The notes under the pieces were generated by a model that made no database searches, was not told the DNA's origin, and was given only the letters and a program-made list of their open reading frames with translations. A stretch of DNA of 64,000 nt from GBS-DC sp037442365 (lineage in GTDB: Bacteria; Armatimonadota; Fimbriimonadia; Fimbriimonadales; GBS-DC): contig JBBIQK010000003.1 in assembly GCA_037442365.1 (NCBI GenBank), forward strand, positions 41,963 to 105,962, written 5' to 3'. Positions 24,345-32,781 of the stretch are shown in pieces. A program made the position numbers and the translations under genes. Each line of letters opens with the position of its first letter. Position 1 is the stretch's first letter.

Positions 24345-24435
24345 ATCGCCCGCACGCAAACGCCGACTCGACCAGGAGGGTGAACTCTTCGAGGGCGAGT
24401 ATCGGCGAATCAATCGCCTGCTGGCAGGCAATTAA
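24238..24435 (+). CDS. rpmI: 50S ribosomal protein L35
   Basis: The 65-residue basic protein reads MPKMKTSKTAAKRFKRTATG, KLMHKKAGNSHLF and SPARKRRL, all canonical L35. AGAAGGAGGT precedes the ATG. It starts within the infC frame (107-nt overlap) and is followed by rplT 14 bp downstream, as in most bacteria. Ribosome assembly protein of the large subunit. Confidence 0.97.
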   Translation: MPKMKTSKTAAKRFKRTATGKLMHKKAGNSHLFLSKSPARKRRLDQEGELFEGEYRRINRLLAGN

Positions 24436-24449
24436 GGAGGTAAGAAACT

Positions 24450-24803
24450 ATGGCGCGTGTGAAAGGCGGCGCGGCAACCCGCCGTCGCCATAAGAAGGTT
24501 CTGAAACTGGCGGAAGGCTACTACGGCGCGAAAAGCCGCCTGTTCCGCAAAGCAAACGAACAGGTGATGAAGTCGCTGCAGTACGCCTATCGCGACCGAC
24601 GCCAGCGCAAACGCGATTTCCGACGCCTGTGGATTACGCGCATCAACGCCGCATGCCGCATGCACGGCATGCGCTACCACGAGTTCATTCACGCGCTGAC
24701 CGAGCGCGGCATCGAAGTGAACCGCAAACAACTCGCGGAGATGGCAGTGCGCGATCCCGAAGCGTTCGAAATGCTCGTGCAGTCGGTACGCCCAACCTCG
24801 TAG
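24450..24803 (+). CDS. rplT: 50S ribosomal protein L20
   Basis: A 117-residue basic protein with the L20 pattern MARVKGGAATRRRHKKVLKL, GYYGAKSRLFRKANEQVMKS, YAYRDRRQRKRDFRRLWITR and INAACRMHGMRYHEFIH. L20 binds 23S rRNA early in assembly and, in many bacteria, represses the infC-rpmI-rplT message. TAAGGAGGTAAG lies just before the ATG. pheS starts 7 bp after the stop. Confidence 0.98.
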   Translation: MARVKGGAATRRRHKKVLKLAEGYYGAKSRLFRKANEQVMKSLQYAYRDRRQRKRDFRRLWITRINAACRMHGMRYHEFIHALTERGIEVNRKQLAEMAVRDPEAFEMLVQSVRPTS

Positions 24804-24810
24804 CCCCGCT

Positions 24811-25815
24811 GTGGAGACGATACAGCAGCTGCTGGAGGAAGCCGAGCGCGCAATCGCAAGCGCCCAGTCCACCACCGACCTGCAGGTGGTAGAGACGCAC
24901 TATCTGGGACGCAAAGGCGCGATTGGCAATCTGCTGCGACAACTGGGCGCGCTGCCGCCGGAACAGCGCCCCCAGTTCGGGCAGCAGGTGAACGCCGCCC
25001 GTGAGCAGCTGGAGCGACTCGTCGCCGAGCGGCGCACGGCGTTGGAACAGGCGGAACTCGCCCAGCGCATCGAAGCCGAGCGATTAGACATCACCCTGCC
25101 CGGCGCGCCCCTGCGCCCCGCACGCCTGCACCCGCTGACGCTGACCATGCAGCGGGTCAAGCGCGCGCTCATTGGGCTGGGCTTCGAATTTGTGGACGGA
25201 TACGACCTGGAGCGATTCGAATACAACTTCGGCGCGTTGAACTATCCCGACGACCACCCTGCAATGGACGAGCAGAACTCGTTTCACATCGCGCCGGGCT
25301 ACCTGATGCGCACCCAGACCACCTCGATTCAGGGGCGCATCTTCGAGCAACTCCAGCGCGGGGAGCGCGCCCTGCCGATTCGAATCGCGACGATAGGGCG
25401 GTGCTACCGCTACGAGAATGTGGACGCCACCCACTCGCACACCTTCCATCAGGTGGACGCCTTCATGGTGGATGAGGGGGTGAGCATGGCGCACTTGAAA
25501 GGCGTGCTGACCCAGTTTGCGCAGCTGATGTTCGGCGCGGAGGTGCGCGTGCGCTTCCGACCCGACTTTTTCCCGTTCGTGGAGCCGGGCGTCGACTTCG
25601 CCATCTCGTGGAAGGGCGGCTGGCTCGAACTCGGCGGCGCGGGACTGATTCACCCCAACATTCTGGAACATTACGGCATCGATACGGAACGCTATAGCGG
25701 CTTCGCCTTCGGGCTGGGCATCGAGCGCATTCCGATGCTGCAGTACGGCGTGGACGACCTGCGCCTGTTTCTGGAGAACGATTTGCGCTTTCTGGAGCAG
25801 TTTCCACTGCTGTAA
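24811..25815 (+). CDS. pheS: Phenylalanyl-tRNA synthetase alpha subunit
   Basis: Class II synthetase features are clear: an N-terminal coiled coil (about 5-85; VVETHYLGRKGAIGNLLRQL), motif 1 (HPLTLTMQRVKRALIGLGFE), motif 2 (GRCYRYENVDATHSHTFHQV) and motif 3 (GFAFGLGIERIPMLQYGVDD). FPFVEPGVD is the Phe-binding loop. 334 residues, a normal length. It starts with GTG 7 bp after rplT, with no clear ribosome site. pheT (beta subunit), normally next, is absent: a malate dehydrogenase follows, so pheT must be elsewhere. Confidence 0.97.
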   Translation: METIQQLLEEAERAIASAQSTTDLQVVETHYLGRKGAIGNLLRQLGALPPEQRPQFGQQVNAAREQLERLVAERRTALEQAELAQRIEAERLDITLPGAPLRPARLHPLTLTMQRVKRALIGLGFEFVDGYDLERFEYNFGALNYPDDHPAMDEQNSFHIAPGYLMRTQTTSIQGRIFEQLQRGERALPIRIATIGRCYRYENVDATHSHTFHQVDAFMVDEGVSMAHLKGVLTQFAQLMFGAEVRVRFRPDFFPFVEPGVDFAISWKGGWLELGGAGLIHPNILEHYGIDTERYSGFAFGLGIERIPMLQYGVDDLRLFLENDLRFLEQFPLL

Positions 25816-25865
25816 GCGTCGGGCATGCCCCCGACCGAGACATTACAATCAGGGAGGTAATTACG

Positions 25866-26792
25866 ATGAAGGTAGGAATCGTTGGCGGCGGTGGGCGCGT
25901 CGGCTCGAACGCCGCGTTCACTTTGCAACTCATTGGCGCGGTTTCAGAAGTGGTATTGCTGGATGTGAACCGCGACGCCGCGGAAGGCGAAGCGTTAGAC
26001 CTGCGGCACGGCGCGGCGTATTCGCAGCCAGTTCGATTTCGCGCGGGCGACTACGCCGACCTGAACGGCGCGCACATGGTGATTATCACCGCAGGCTTGA
26101 GACGCCGACCCGATGAGAGCCGACTGGAGCTGATTAACCGCAATGTCGGGCTGTTCCGCGAGATTCTGGGCAACATCAAGGGCGTTTCGCTCGCCGACGA
26201 CGCGATTATTCTGGTGGTTTCGAACCCGGTAGACATTCTGACCTATCTGGCGGTCAAGGAGTCGGGGCTGCCCGCCGAGCGCGTGATTGGGCTGGGCACG
26301 GTGCTGGACACCTGTCGCTTCCGCTCGTTCCTTGCGGAGCATTTCGGCGTGGCGGCGACCGATGTGGACGCGCTGATTCTGGGCGAACACGGCGATTCGA
26401 TGGTGCCGGCGTGGAGTTGCGCGACGATTGCAGGCGTGCCTATCAAAGACTACCCCGGCTACAGCAAAGAGGCGATGGACGCCGTGTTCGAGCGCACGCG
26501 CAACTCAGGCGCGGAGGCGATTCGGCTCAAGGGCGGCGCGGGCTACGCGGTGGGCGTCTCCATCGCGCAGGTGGTGAACGCGATTGCGCTCGACACGCGC
26601 CAGATTCTGCCCGTGTCGACCCTGCAGACGGGCGCGCTGGGCGTGAGCGATGTGTGCTTCTCGCTGCCCACGCGCGTCGGACGCAACGGCGTGCAAGCGG
26701 TGATCGAAATCGGCGTCTCCGATGAGGAGCGCACTGCCCTGCAGACCTCTGCGAGCGTTCTGAAGGAGACGCTGCAGAAGGTGATGGGCTGA
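25866..26792 (+). CDS. mdh: Malate dehydrogenase (LDH-like family)
   Basis: The Rossmann start GIVGGGGRVGSNAAFTLQLI binds NAD; DVN at 33-35 (acidic Asp at the end of strand two) favours NAD over NADP. The substrate loop is TAGLRRRPDESR: the residue equivalent to LDH Gln102 is Arg80, which predicts oxaloacetate/malate over pyruvate/lactate. Catalytic residues Asp and His occur in LDTCRFR and GEHGDSMVP. 308 residues. GGAGGTAA lies 7 nt before the ATG and TACAAT at 25844-25849. Its stop shares a base with the start of the zinc-ribbon gene. Citrate synthase lies 3 kb away. Confidence 0.9.
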   Translation: MKVGIVGGGGRVGSNAAFTLQLIGAVSEVVLLDVNRDAAEGEALDLRHGAAYSQPVRFRAGDYADLNGAHMVIITAGLRRRPDESRLELINRNVGLFREILGNIKGVSLADDAIILVVSNPVDILTYLAVKESGLPAERVIGLGTVLDTCRFRSFLAEHFGVAATDVDALILGEHGDSMVPAWSCATIAGVPIKDYPGYSKEAMDAVFERTRNSGAEAIRLKGGAGYAVGVSIAQVVNAIALDTRQILPVSTLQTGALGVSDVCFSLPTRVGRNGVQAVIEIGVSDEERTALQTSASVLKETLQKVMG

Positions 26793-27121
26793 TGCCGCTG
26801 TACGAATATCGCTGCCTGAAGTGTCGGAAGCGGTTCACGCGCCTGCGGACGATTGCCCAGCGCGATGAACCCCAGCCGTGTCCCGCGTGCGGCGCGACAG
26901 AGTCGAAGCGGCTCGTCTCGCGCGTCGCACGCCTGCGCTCCGAAGACCAGATGCTCGACGACCTCGCCGACAGCATGGAGTTCGCGGGCGACCCCGACGA
27001 CCCGCAGACCATGCGCCGCTTCATGCGCGAGATGAGCGCGGCGATGGACGAAGACCCCCACGAGATGGAGGAATTCTTCGAGGAGGAGCTTGCCGCCGAA
27101 TCGGCTGGAGGCGACGAATGA
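26792..27121 (+). CDS. FmdB-type zinc ribbon protein
   Basis: The N-terminus MPLYEYRCLKCRKRFTRL with CPACG at about residue 30 gives the CxxC...CxxC zinc ribbon of the FmdB/CxxC_CXXC_SSSS family, often seen beside regulators and enzymes of unknown use. From residue 50 on, the chain is helical and very acidic (DDLADSMEFAGDPDD, EEFFEEELAAE). Function unknown; DNA or RNA binding is sometimes proposed for such ribbons. It overlaps mdh by one base and cdd by 4 nt (ATGA), so these three are one operon. Confidence 0.88.
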   Translation: MPLYEYRCLKCRKRFTRLRTIAQRDEPQPCPACGATESKRLVSRVARLRSEDQMLDDLADSMEFAGDPDDPQTMRRFMREMSAAMDEDPHEMEEFFEEELAAESAGGDE

Positions 27122-27525
27122 GTCTTTCCCCTGAAACGCAGGCGTTGATACGTGCGGCGCGCGAGGCGCGGGCGTACGCCTATGCGCCCTATTCGGGCTA
27201 TGCGGTCGGCGCGGCGGTGCTGACGGAGGACGGGCGCGTGTTCGCGGGCTGCAATGTGGAGAACGCGAGCTACGGTTTGAGCGTGTGCGCCGAGCGCGTG
27301 GCGGTCTTTGGCGCGGCGGCGGCAGGCGCACAGCAGCTTGTAGCCGCGGCGGTCTGCACTCCCGACGGCGGAACCCCCTGCGGCGCATGCCGACAGGTAC
27401 TGCTGGAGTTCGCCGCCGCGCCCGACCAGTTCACCGTGTGGGTCGTCTCGCCCGACCGTGTGATTGCCCGCTACACACTGGCGGAACTGCTGCCTCACGG
27501 CTTCCAGCTGCCGCGCGGGGAATAA
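27118..27525 (+). CDS. cdd: Cytidine deaminase
   Basis: The product hydrolyses cytidine and deoxycytidine to uridine for pyrimidine salvage. The zinc site is complete: CAER (Cys-Ala-Glu with the proton-shuttling Glu) and PCGACRQVL (two Cys ligands). YAPYSGYAVGAAVLTEDGRV and GCNVENASYGLSVCAERVA are family hallmarks. 135 residues, the tetrameric short form. The start is the ATGA overlap with the zinc-ribbon gene. A longer frame from 26878 is only a reading through that gene. Confidence 0.95.
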   Translation: MSLSPETQALIRAAREARAYAYAPYSGYAVGAAVLTEDGRVFAGCNVENASYGLSVCAERVAVFGAAAAGAQQLVAAAVCTPDGGTPCGACRQVLLEFAAAPDQFTVWVVSPDRVIARYTLAELLPHGFQLPRGE

Positions 27526-27645
27526 TCCCGATTGGCGGGACAGAGTTCGTAATTATCGTGAACCTGCAACGCGAGGCAGATGCCCGCGCAGTCTGACTTG
27601 ATCTTTGGTATCAGGCGCGCGACAGTGGAGCCGTCCCGCCCTATC

Positions 27646-28392
27646 TCAGTTCGTCAGGTGATAGTAGACAATCCCGCTCTGCTCGCTCTCGCTGGCATGC
27701 CGTTCCAGCACGAGGCGTTCCAGCAGGGTGCGCGCCTCGTGGAGCGGTATCTGGGCGACCATACTCGCTTCGGCGACGGTGATACGCCCACCATGCTGCA
27801 GGGCATGTGCAACTACTGCGCGCTCACGAATCGCCTGCAGCGCGCCTTCGCGCTCCTTGCGCCCCGTCCAGAACAGCCACCCGCCGAGCGCGGTCATGCC
27901 CCACAGGAGAACCGTCTGGCTCAGGAACTGCCCCCACGCAGGGCGAGGCCACCAGCCGCCGTGCGCCTGGCGCGTGAGCCATGCAGAGGCGTAGTCCGCC
28001 AGCACGCCGCTCCAGATGATGACGGCAATCGCGCCCACCACTGCCAGCGCGCCGCCCAGCACCTGCTTCCATAGATACACAGGCATCATCTCCTGCGCGG
28101 CAATCGCAGGCGCCAGGTCGCGTTGCGCCTGATACGAGCGCGCCATCGCCGCATACATACTCACACAGTGATATAACGCCACGAGAATCGCCACCAGGGA
28201 ATAGGGCGTCCCGCCCCCGTGAATCCCCTCCAGCAGGCTCATGTAGAGCAGGAACCACAGCGTCAGCGCGCCCATCAGCCACAGCGCGCCGCGGAACGGC
28301 ATCCGCTGCAAAAAGTGTCCCAAGCCCGGCGCCACCAGCGACGCAAACCCATAGACCTGATGCGCGGGCATCTGCAAACTCTGTACCTGCAT
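27646..28392 (-). CDS. Membrane protein with C-terminal winged-helix-like domain
   Basis: Four or five membrane segments lie between residues 12 and 175 (GFASLVAPGLGHFLQRM, then LTLWFLLYMSLLEG, VAILVALYHCVSMYAAMA, AVVGAIAVIIWSGVL, LWGMTALGGWLFWTG). The opening ASLVAPGLGHFLQ resembles small TM2-type proteins that begin with a Pro-Gly-x-Gly-x turn. After residue 185 a soluble helical domain (GGRITVAEASMVAQIPLHEA, RTLLERLVLERH) looks like a winged helix. No known family comes to mind. It converges on cdd and its start is 300 bp from the lipoprotein gene. 248 residues. Confidence 0.75.
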   Translation of the reverse strand: MQVQSLQMPAHQVYGFASLVAPGLGHFLQRMPFRGALWLMGALTLWFLLYMSLLEGIHGGGTPYSLVAILVALYHCVSMYAAMARSYQAQRDLAPAIAAQEMMPVYLWKQVLGGALAVVGAIAVIIWSGVLADYASAWLTRQAHGGWWPRPAWGQFLSQTVLLWGMTALGGWLFWTGRKEREGALQAIRERAVVAHALQHGGRITVAEASMVAQIPLHEARTLLERLVLERHASESEQSGIVYYHLTN

Positions 28393-28473
28393 CGTCAGCG
28401 TCCCCCTATGGTACTTTTTATTCTACCCCATCCTGCTGATTCCTGCCAGCATGCCTCCGATTCACCCAGAATT

Positions 28474-28585
28474 GTACCAACTGTGCGTTCATAGATCGTT
28501 CCACCCCTCCGTAAGGTTCCCTCCGCAGGCAAGGAGAACCTTATGGAGAGGGTATTTACGCCTGTGAGCGCGCAAGTGATAGAAC
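28474..28585. repeat. Degraded copy of the palindromic MITE-like element
   Basis: The core inverted repeat CCCCTCCGTAAGGTTC ... GAACCTTATGGAGAGGG (28503-28552) matches the core of the element at 57457-57629. The flanks also match partly: TTGTACCAAC on the left, and GGTATTTACG with AGCGC and AAGTG on the right. The 28393-28691 gap holds this element and no gene. Confidence 0.55.
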
Positions 28586-28691
28586 TCCGCAGGTTCCTTT
28601 CACGAAGAAGGGTACGCCCTGCATTTACCACTGCGACTGCCGATAATCCTCTCGGGCGATCGGTGTCGCTCACTTTCAGAGGAGGATTGTT

Positions 28692-29786
28692 ATGCACAGT
28701 CAACGGATTCTGAGTGCGCTCAGCGCATGCGTTTTGTTCGCTCTCTCGTGGATTCTCAGCGGCTGCGGCGGCGGCTCGACTCCTGCTACCGGCGGGACGC
28801 TCACAGGCTCAGCGGCGGTCAGCAGCTCCGCTGTCTCCCGCGTCGGACGCGCCAGCATCGGAAGCTTGCAGGAGCAGCTGAACCGCATCCGTCCCCCACA
28901 GGGTTCGCCCCTGAGCCGCTCGCGTGGGCGACAGGGACTGGACTTCGACGCGGAGCTGGGGCTTTACTACCGCTATCGCGTCGGTAGCTCAGGCGTGTGG
29001 ATTGAGCTGTTCGAAGACTCGGCGGGACAACGCCCTGCCGGTGAGATTGTCTGCAAAGAGGACGACAGCGCCTACGAGACCATCGTCAGCGTCGGCGAAG
29101 GCGCCCAGCAGCAGCGCGCCTACTTCCGCATCGTGGAGACCAGCAACCCCGAGCGCTTCAAGCTCCGCGCCCGCTACGAAGACCCACGCACCGGCGAACG
29201 ACAGAGCATCGAGGGCGACCTGATTGTCGAGCCGAGCAATCGTCCCACCAACGAAGAGGAGAATTCTGCAGAGGACTGGACCGAAGAGTTCGAGTGGTGG
29301 GAGAATGACGGCTACTGCGGCGACGACTACTTCGGCGGCGAGGACGAATTTTTCGGCGAGGAAGAATACTTCGACTGCCCCGACGAAGCGGAGAACGACA
29401 ATTACGAGAGTGTGGACGACTTCGTGGTGGTTGGTTTCGAGGGAACGATTACCTACGAAGGCTGCGGCGCGACGGTATCGATTACCTGCACACTGGACTA
29501 CACAACGGGCGTTCTGTCGGGCGAGGTCGCGATTGACGAAACCATCACAGGCAGCGTCGAGTGCGATTACGACACGAACCAGGGGCAGATGACCCTCGAC
29601 ACGCCGCAGGGTCAGGTGCAGGTGGTGTTCAACGGCGATGTGATCGAGGTGCGGTATCCGAACGGGCGCATCGAACGGGTCAATCCCACCCAGTGGGCGA
29701 ACCCGTGCGCGGGCGTCTCCCAGGCGCAAGCGATTTCTCGCACCGCGCGATTCGACGCATTTAGAGAACGGCGTCGACCAAGCTAA
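28692..29786 (+). CDS. Lipoprotein with acidic central region
   Basis: A lipoprotein signal peptide is clear: hydrophobic ACVLFALSWILSGC with the lipobox LSGC (C25). After a Gly/Ser/Thr linker comes a beta domain (about 75-170; LGLYYRYRVGSSGVWIELFE), then a strongly acidic, aromatic stretch (about 185-245; EDWTEEFEWWENDGYCGDDY), then a beta domain with paired Cys (GCGATVSITCTLDY). The acidic block could bind metal ions; that is inference. No family is recognised. GAGGAGGATTG precedes the ATG, and a strong terminator follows at 29797. Confidence 0.8.
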   Translation: MHSQRILSALSACVLFALSWILSGCGGGSTPATGGTLTGSAAVSSSAVSRVGRASIGSLQEQLNRIRPPQGSPLSRSRGRQGLDFDAELGLYYRYRVGSSGVWIELFEDSAGQRPAGEIVCKEDDSAYETIVSVGEGAQQQRAYFRIVETSNPERFKLRARYEDPRTGERQSIEGDLIVEPSNRPTNEEENSAEDWTEEFEWWENDGYCGDDYFGGEDEFFGEEEYFDCPDEAENDNYESVDDFVVVGFEGTITYEGCGATVSITCTLDYTTGVLSGEVAIDETITGSVECDYDTNQGQMTLDTPQGQVQVVFNGDVIEVRYPNGRIERVNPTQWANPCAGVSQAQAISRTARFDAFRERRRPS

Positions 29787-29796
29787 CCCAATTGCA

Positions 29797-29831
29797 TCGG
29801 CGGGCAGAGTGGATTGCCCGCCGATTTTTTG
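29797..29831 (+). terminator. Rho-independent terminator after the lipoprotein gene
   Basis: A perfect 11-bp stem (ATCGGCGGGCA at 29797-29807, TGCCCGCCGAT at 29816-29826) is followed by TTTTT. It also lies just past the stop of the convergent citrate synthase gene. Confidence 0.9.
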
Positions 29832-29842
29832 CATCCGACGAC

Positions 29843-30982
29843 TCAGCCGCGCTGGTCGATAGGGGTAAAGGGCAGGTCGCGGGGACCATTGTAGTCGCTG
29901 CGCGGACGGATGAGACGGTTGTTGTCGTGCTGTTCGATGATGTGCGCCGACCAGCCCACAATCCGCGCCGCCGCAAAAATGGGCGTGTAGAGCGGGATGG
30001 GGATGCCCATCATATAGTAAATCGCCGCCGCGGGGAAGTCCACATTCGGGTACAGGTTCTTCTCACGCAGCATCACGCGCTCCATCGTCTCCTGAATCTG
30101 GTAGAGGTCGGCGCGTCGCGTCTGCTCGGCGACCTGACGCACATAGTCTTTGAGGATGACCGCGCGGATGTCGCCTGTTTTATATTCCCGATGCCCGAAG
30201 CCCATGATGCGCGCTTTCTGGGCGAGTTTCTCCATCACCCACGATTCGGCGCGTTCAGGCGCGCCGATGTCGAGCATCGCCTCCATCGCGGCTTCGTTCG
30301 CGCCGCCATGCAACGCCCCGCGCAGCGCGCCAATCGCCCCCGTCACTGCCGAATACATATCCGCCAGCGTGGAGGCAATCACCCGCGCCGTGAAGGTGGA
30401 TGCGTTGTAGCCGTGTTCGGTGTAGAGGATGAAGGTGAGGTTCATCACCTGCGCGTGCAGCGGCTCTGGCTCGCGGTCAAAGAGCATATACAGGAAGTTC
30501 GCCGCATGTCCCAGGTTGGGGTTCGGCTTCACAGGCTCCTGCCCCTGCAGGATGCGATAGCCGTTGGCGACCAGCGTCGCCATGCTGGCGGTGAGCCGAA
30601 TCGCCTTTTTGAGGTTGGCGTCGTGCGAGTGGTCGTCGGCGTGGGGGTCGAGCATGCCGAGCGCGGCGACGCCCGCCTGCAACGCCGCCATCAAATTGCC
30701 GTCCCGTGGCAGGGCGCGTAGTACCGCGTAGACTTCGGCAGGCAGCTCGCGGTGGGCAACCAGCTCTGCCCGGAACGCCTCCAGTTGCGCGCGAGTCGGC
30801 AGCGCACCCATCAGCACCAGATAGGCGACCTCTTCGAACGAGCAGTGCTGCGCCAGGTCGCGAATGTCGTAGCCGCGATAGATCAGTCGGTTCTCGGCGG
30901 CAATCACATCCGAAATCGCGCTAATGCCCGCCGTCACGCCTTCCAAGCCCGGACGATAGGGAATAATCTCTTTATCGCTCAT
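29843..30982 (-). CDS. Citrate synthase (or 2-methylcitrate synthase)
   Basis: The enzyme condenses acetyl-CoA (or propionyl-CoA) with oxaloacetate. Short-chain (type I, 379 residues) features are visible: ENRLIYRGYDIRDLAQHCSF, TEHGYNASTF (catalytic His), LRGALHGGANEAAMEAMLDI and KARIMGFGHREYKTGDIRAV (His and Arg), then PNVDFPAAAIYYMMGIP (catalytic Asp). IFAAARIVGWSAHIIEQHDN is the family C-terminal signature. Citrate versus methylcitrate activity cannot be separated by eye. Start ATG 30982 follows GGAGGCAACG; a longer frame (31045) lacks that. Convergent with the lipoprotein gene. Confidence 0.93.
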   Translation of the reverse strand: MSDKEIIPYRPGLEGVTAGISAISDVIAAENRLIYRGYDIRDLAQHCSFEEVAYLVLMGALPTRAQLEAFRAELVAHRELPAEVYAVLRALPRDGNLMAALQAGVAALGMLDPHADDHSHDANLKKAIRLTASMATLVANGYRILQGQEPVKPNPNLGHAANFLYMLFDREPEPLHAQVMNLTFILYTEHGYNASTFTARVIASTLADMYSAVTGAIGALRGALHGGANEAAMEAMLDIGAPERAESWVMEKLAQKARIMGFGHREYKTGDIRAVILKDYVRQVAEQTRRADLYQIQETMERVMLREKNLYPNVDFPAAAIYYMMGIPIPLYTPIFAAARIVGWSAHIIEQHDNNRLIRPRSDYNGPRDLPFTPIDQRG

Positions 30983-31035
30983 CGTTGCCTCCAGATTCTG
31001 TGGCGACATTGCCTGCGTCGCGCCTATAGGATACC

Positions 31036-32715
31036 CTACTGGCATCCCGCGCCGAAATAGAACAGCACCTCCAGCAGGTCTGAATCGTCCACCGTGCCGT
31101 CGCCGTTGATATCCGAGTTGAGCATGAACGCAGTTCGCCCGAAGTCGAACAGCACCTGCAGCAGATCGGTGTCGTCCACACAGCCGTTACGATCCACATC
31201 GGCGCGCAGGAGCGACTGCGCGGTGTTCAGCGCATAGGCGACGCGCACTGTCGCAGAAGCAAAAGGTTGCATCTCCAGCGTCCACTGATACGCGCCCGTG
31301 AAATCGCCCTCAAACGGCAATTCGCCGTCCGCAAGGTTATCGGCGTTCGTGTCTGTCAACAAGTCGATAACCTGCGGATAGGGTGCCGCTTGCCAGTGCG
31401 TGTACGGGGCGAGCGGAACAAGGCGACACAGGTCGCTTTGCGTCTCCACCCGAATCTGCTCTGGGCTGCCGTTGGCTTGGTTGGTCGTCGCGCCGCTCAG
31501 ATCGATGTCTGCGTAGTGATACAGATGGATTGTTCGGGGGGTAAACTGGAAGTTAATTGCCAGCACATCGGCGTACAGAACGCTCCCGCCGTCGGCAGTC
31601 GCACGGAGTTCGTATTGCACAGCGAGGATCAGTCCCTCTTCCATGTACGCCATCACCACATGGTCGGGGGTTGCCTGGTCGTAGTAATAAAAGTTGCTGA
31701 TGGTTCGCTCGCGTGTATGGGTCTCCTGCACTCGATACCACCAGCCCATCGTGTAGAAGTGGTCGGCGCCGTTGTGGAGCCAGTCGGCGTTGTTGAAGGG
31801 GAACCGTGTGGGACTGCCCGCGAGGTCGCGCAGGCGGAACTCGGCGTTCGCGCTTTGCAACACTATCTCGGTCGGCAAGGGCGCGCTCACCCGCAGGCGA
31901 TAGTAGCCGCCCCAGAAGGCGTAGCCACGCACAAACACATAGTAGGTTCCGCGCGGCGCGAGCGGTATCTGCACCTCCGACGCGCCCGGACTCATGGGAT
32001 CCCATGCCGACTCGTCATTCTCGTAGACCTGTCCATCGGGCGCGACGACGCGGATAAGCGTGTCCACATAGGTCTGGGTGCGGATGGTGAGCGTCTGCCC
32101 CGTGTTGTCCAGCTCGAAGCGGTACCCATCGACATCGCCGCCGCCGTAGTTCAAGAAGCGGAAATCTTGCGTGATCAGTTCGCCGCCAGAGAGTCGCCCC
32201 AGATTGATGGCTTGCTCGGTGGTGTCGTTCGGCTCGGTGGGGTCATAGTCGGGCGCAGTCGTACCAGGAAAGGCTCGCAGGGCATAGCGCGCGCGTCCCA
32301 AATTGAAGTAGTAAGCGACTTCCACAGTGTAGGTTCCCTCGCTGAGGGTCACTGTGACGCCCGACGCGAGTCGGTTCAGGCGCATGTCGGGGTTGCCGTC
32401 GTTGTCGTTCTCGGCAATCAGCGCGCCGCTGGCGTCGTAGAGGCGCAGCACGGTATCGAGATTCGTGTCTACCCGTAGCGAGTAGATTCCTGCCTGTGCG
32501 ACCTGGAACCGATAAAAATCGCGATCGCCGACGGGCAGCAGGGTCGCGTCCCAGACGAAAAACCCCTTCGCACCATTCACCGGCGTGTCGATGACCTGTG
32601 GCGTGGTCAGGCTGTTGTTCGGTTCCCGATCTTGGTAGGGCGTCATCTGAATTTGCGCCAGTGCGCAACCAAGGGTCGCTCCAATCACTGCCAGCAAGCC
32701 TGCCTTTCTAAACAT
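31036..32715 (-). CDS. Secreted protein with pre-peptidase C-terminal (PPC) domains and dockerin-like tail
   Basis: A signal peptide (MFRKAGLLAVIGATLGCALAQ) leads into two PPC-type beta domains: REPNNSLTTPQVIDTPVNG with DRDFYRFQVAQAGIYSLRVD (about 30-135), and PTEPNDTTEQAINLGRLSGG with GDVDGYRFELDNTGQTLTIR (about 148-275). The central part (about 280-490) is unrecognised and rich in Tyr and Trp. The last 60 residues carry two DADLL-type calcium repeats (RADVDRNGCVDDTDLLQVLF, DINGDGTVDDSDLLEVLFYF) separated by a short linker. Likely surface or extracellular. TGAGGTG precedes the ATG. 559 residues. Confidence 0.85.
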   Translation of the reverse strand: MFRKAGLLAVIGATLGCALAQIQMTPYQDREPNNSLTTPQVIDTPVNGAKGFFVWDATLLPVGDRDFYRFQVAQAGIYSLRVDTNLDTVLRLYDASGALIAENDNDGNPDMRLNRLASGVTVTLSEGTYTVEVAYYFNLGRARYALRAFPGTTAPDYDPTEPNDTTEQAINLGRLSGGELITQDFRFLNYGGGDVDGYRFELDNTGQTLTIRTQTYVDTLIRVVAPDGQVYENDESAWDPMSPGASEVQIPLAPRGTYYVFVRGYAFWGGYYRLRVSAPLPTEIVLQSANAEFRLRDLAGSPTRFPFNNADWLHNGADHFYTMGWWYRVQETHTRERTISNFYYYDQATPDHVVMAYMEEGLILAVQYELRATADGGSVLYADVLAINFQFTPRTIHLYHYADIDLSGATTNQANGSPEQIRVETQSDLCRLVPLAPYTHWQAAPYPQVIDLLTDTNADNLADGELPFEGDFTGAYQWTLEMQPFASATVRVAYALNTAQSLLRADVDRNGCVDDTDLLQVLFDFGRTAFMLNSDINGDGTVDDSDLLEVLFYFGAGCQ

Positions 32716-32781
32716 AGCACACCTCAGAGGTAGAGCGTGCTGGGTGCGCCGACGCGGAGCACCCAGCATGTCGATGATACC

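Noticed and set aside
25866..26792. Lactate dehydrogenase
   Set aside because: Arg80 stands where lactate dehydrogenases have Gln, which favours malate.
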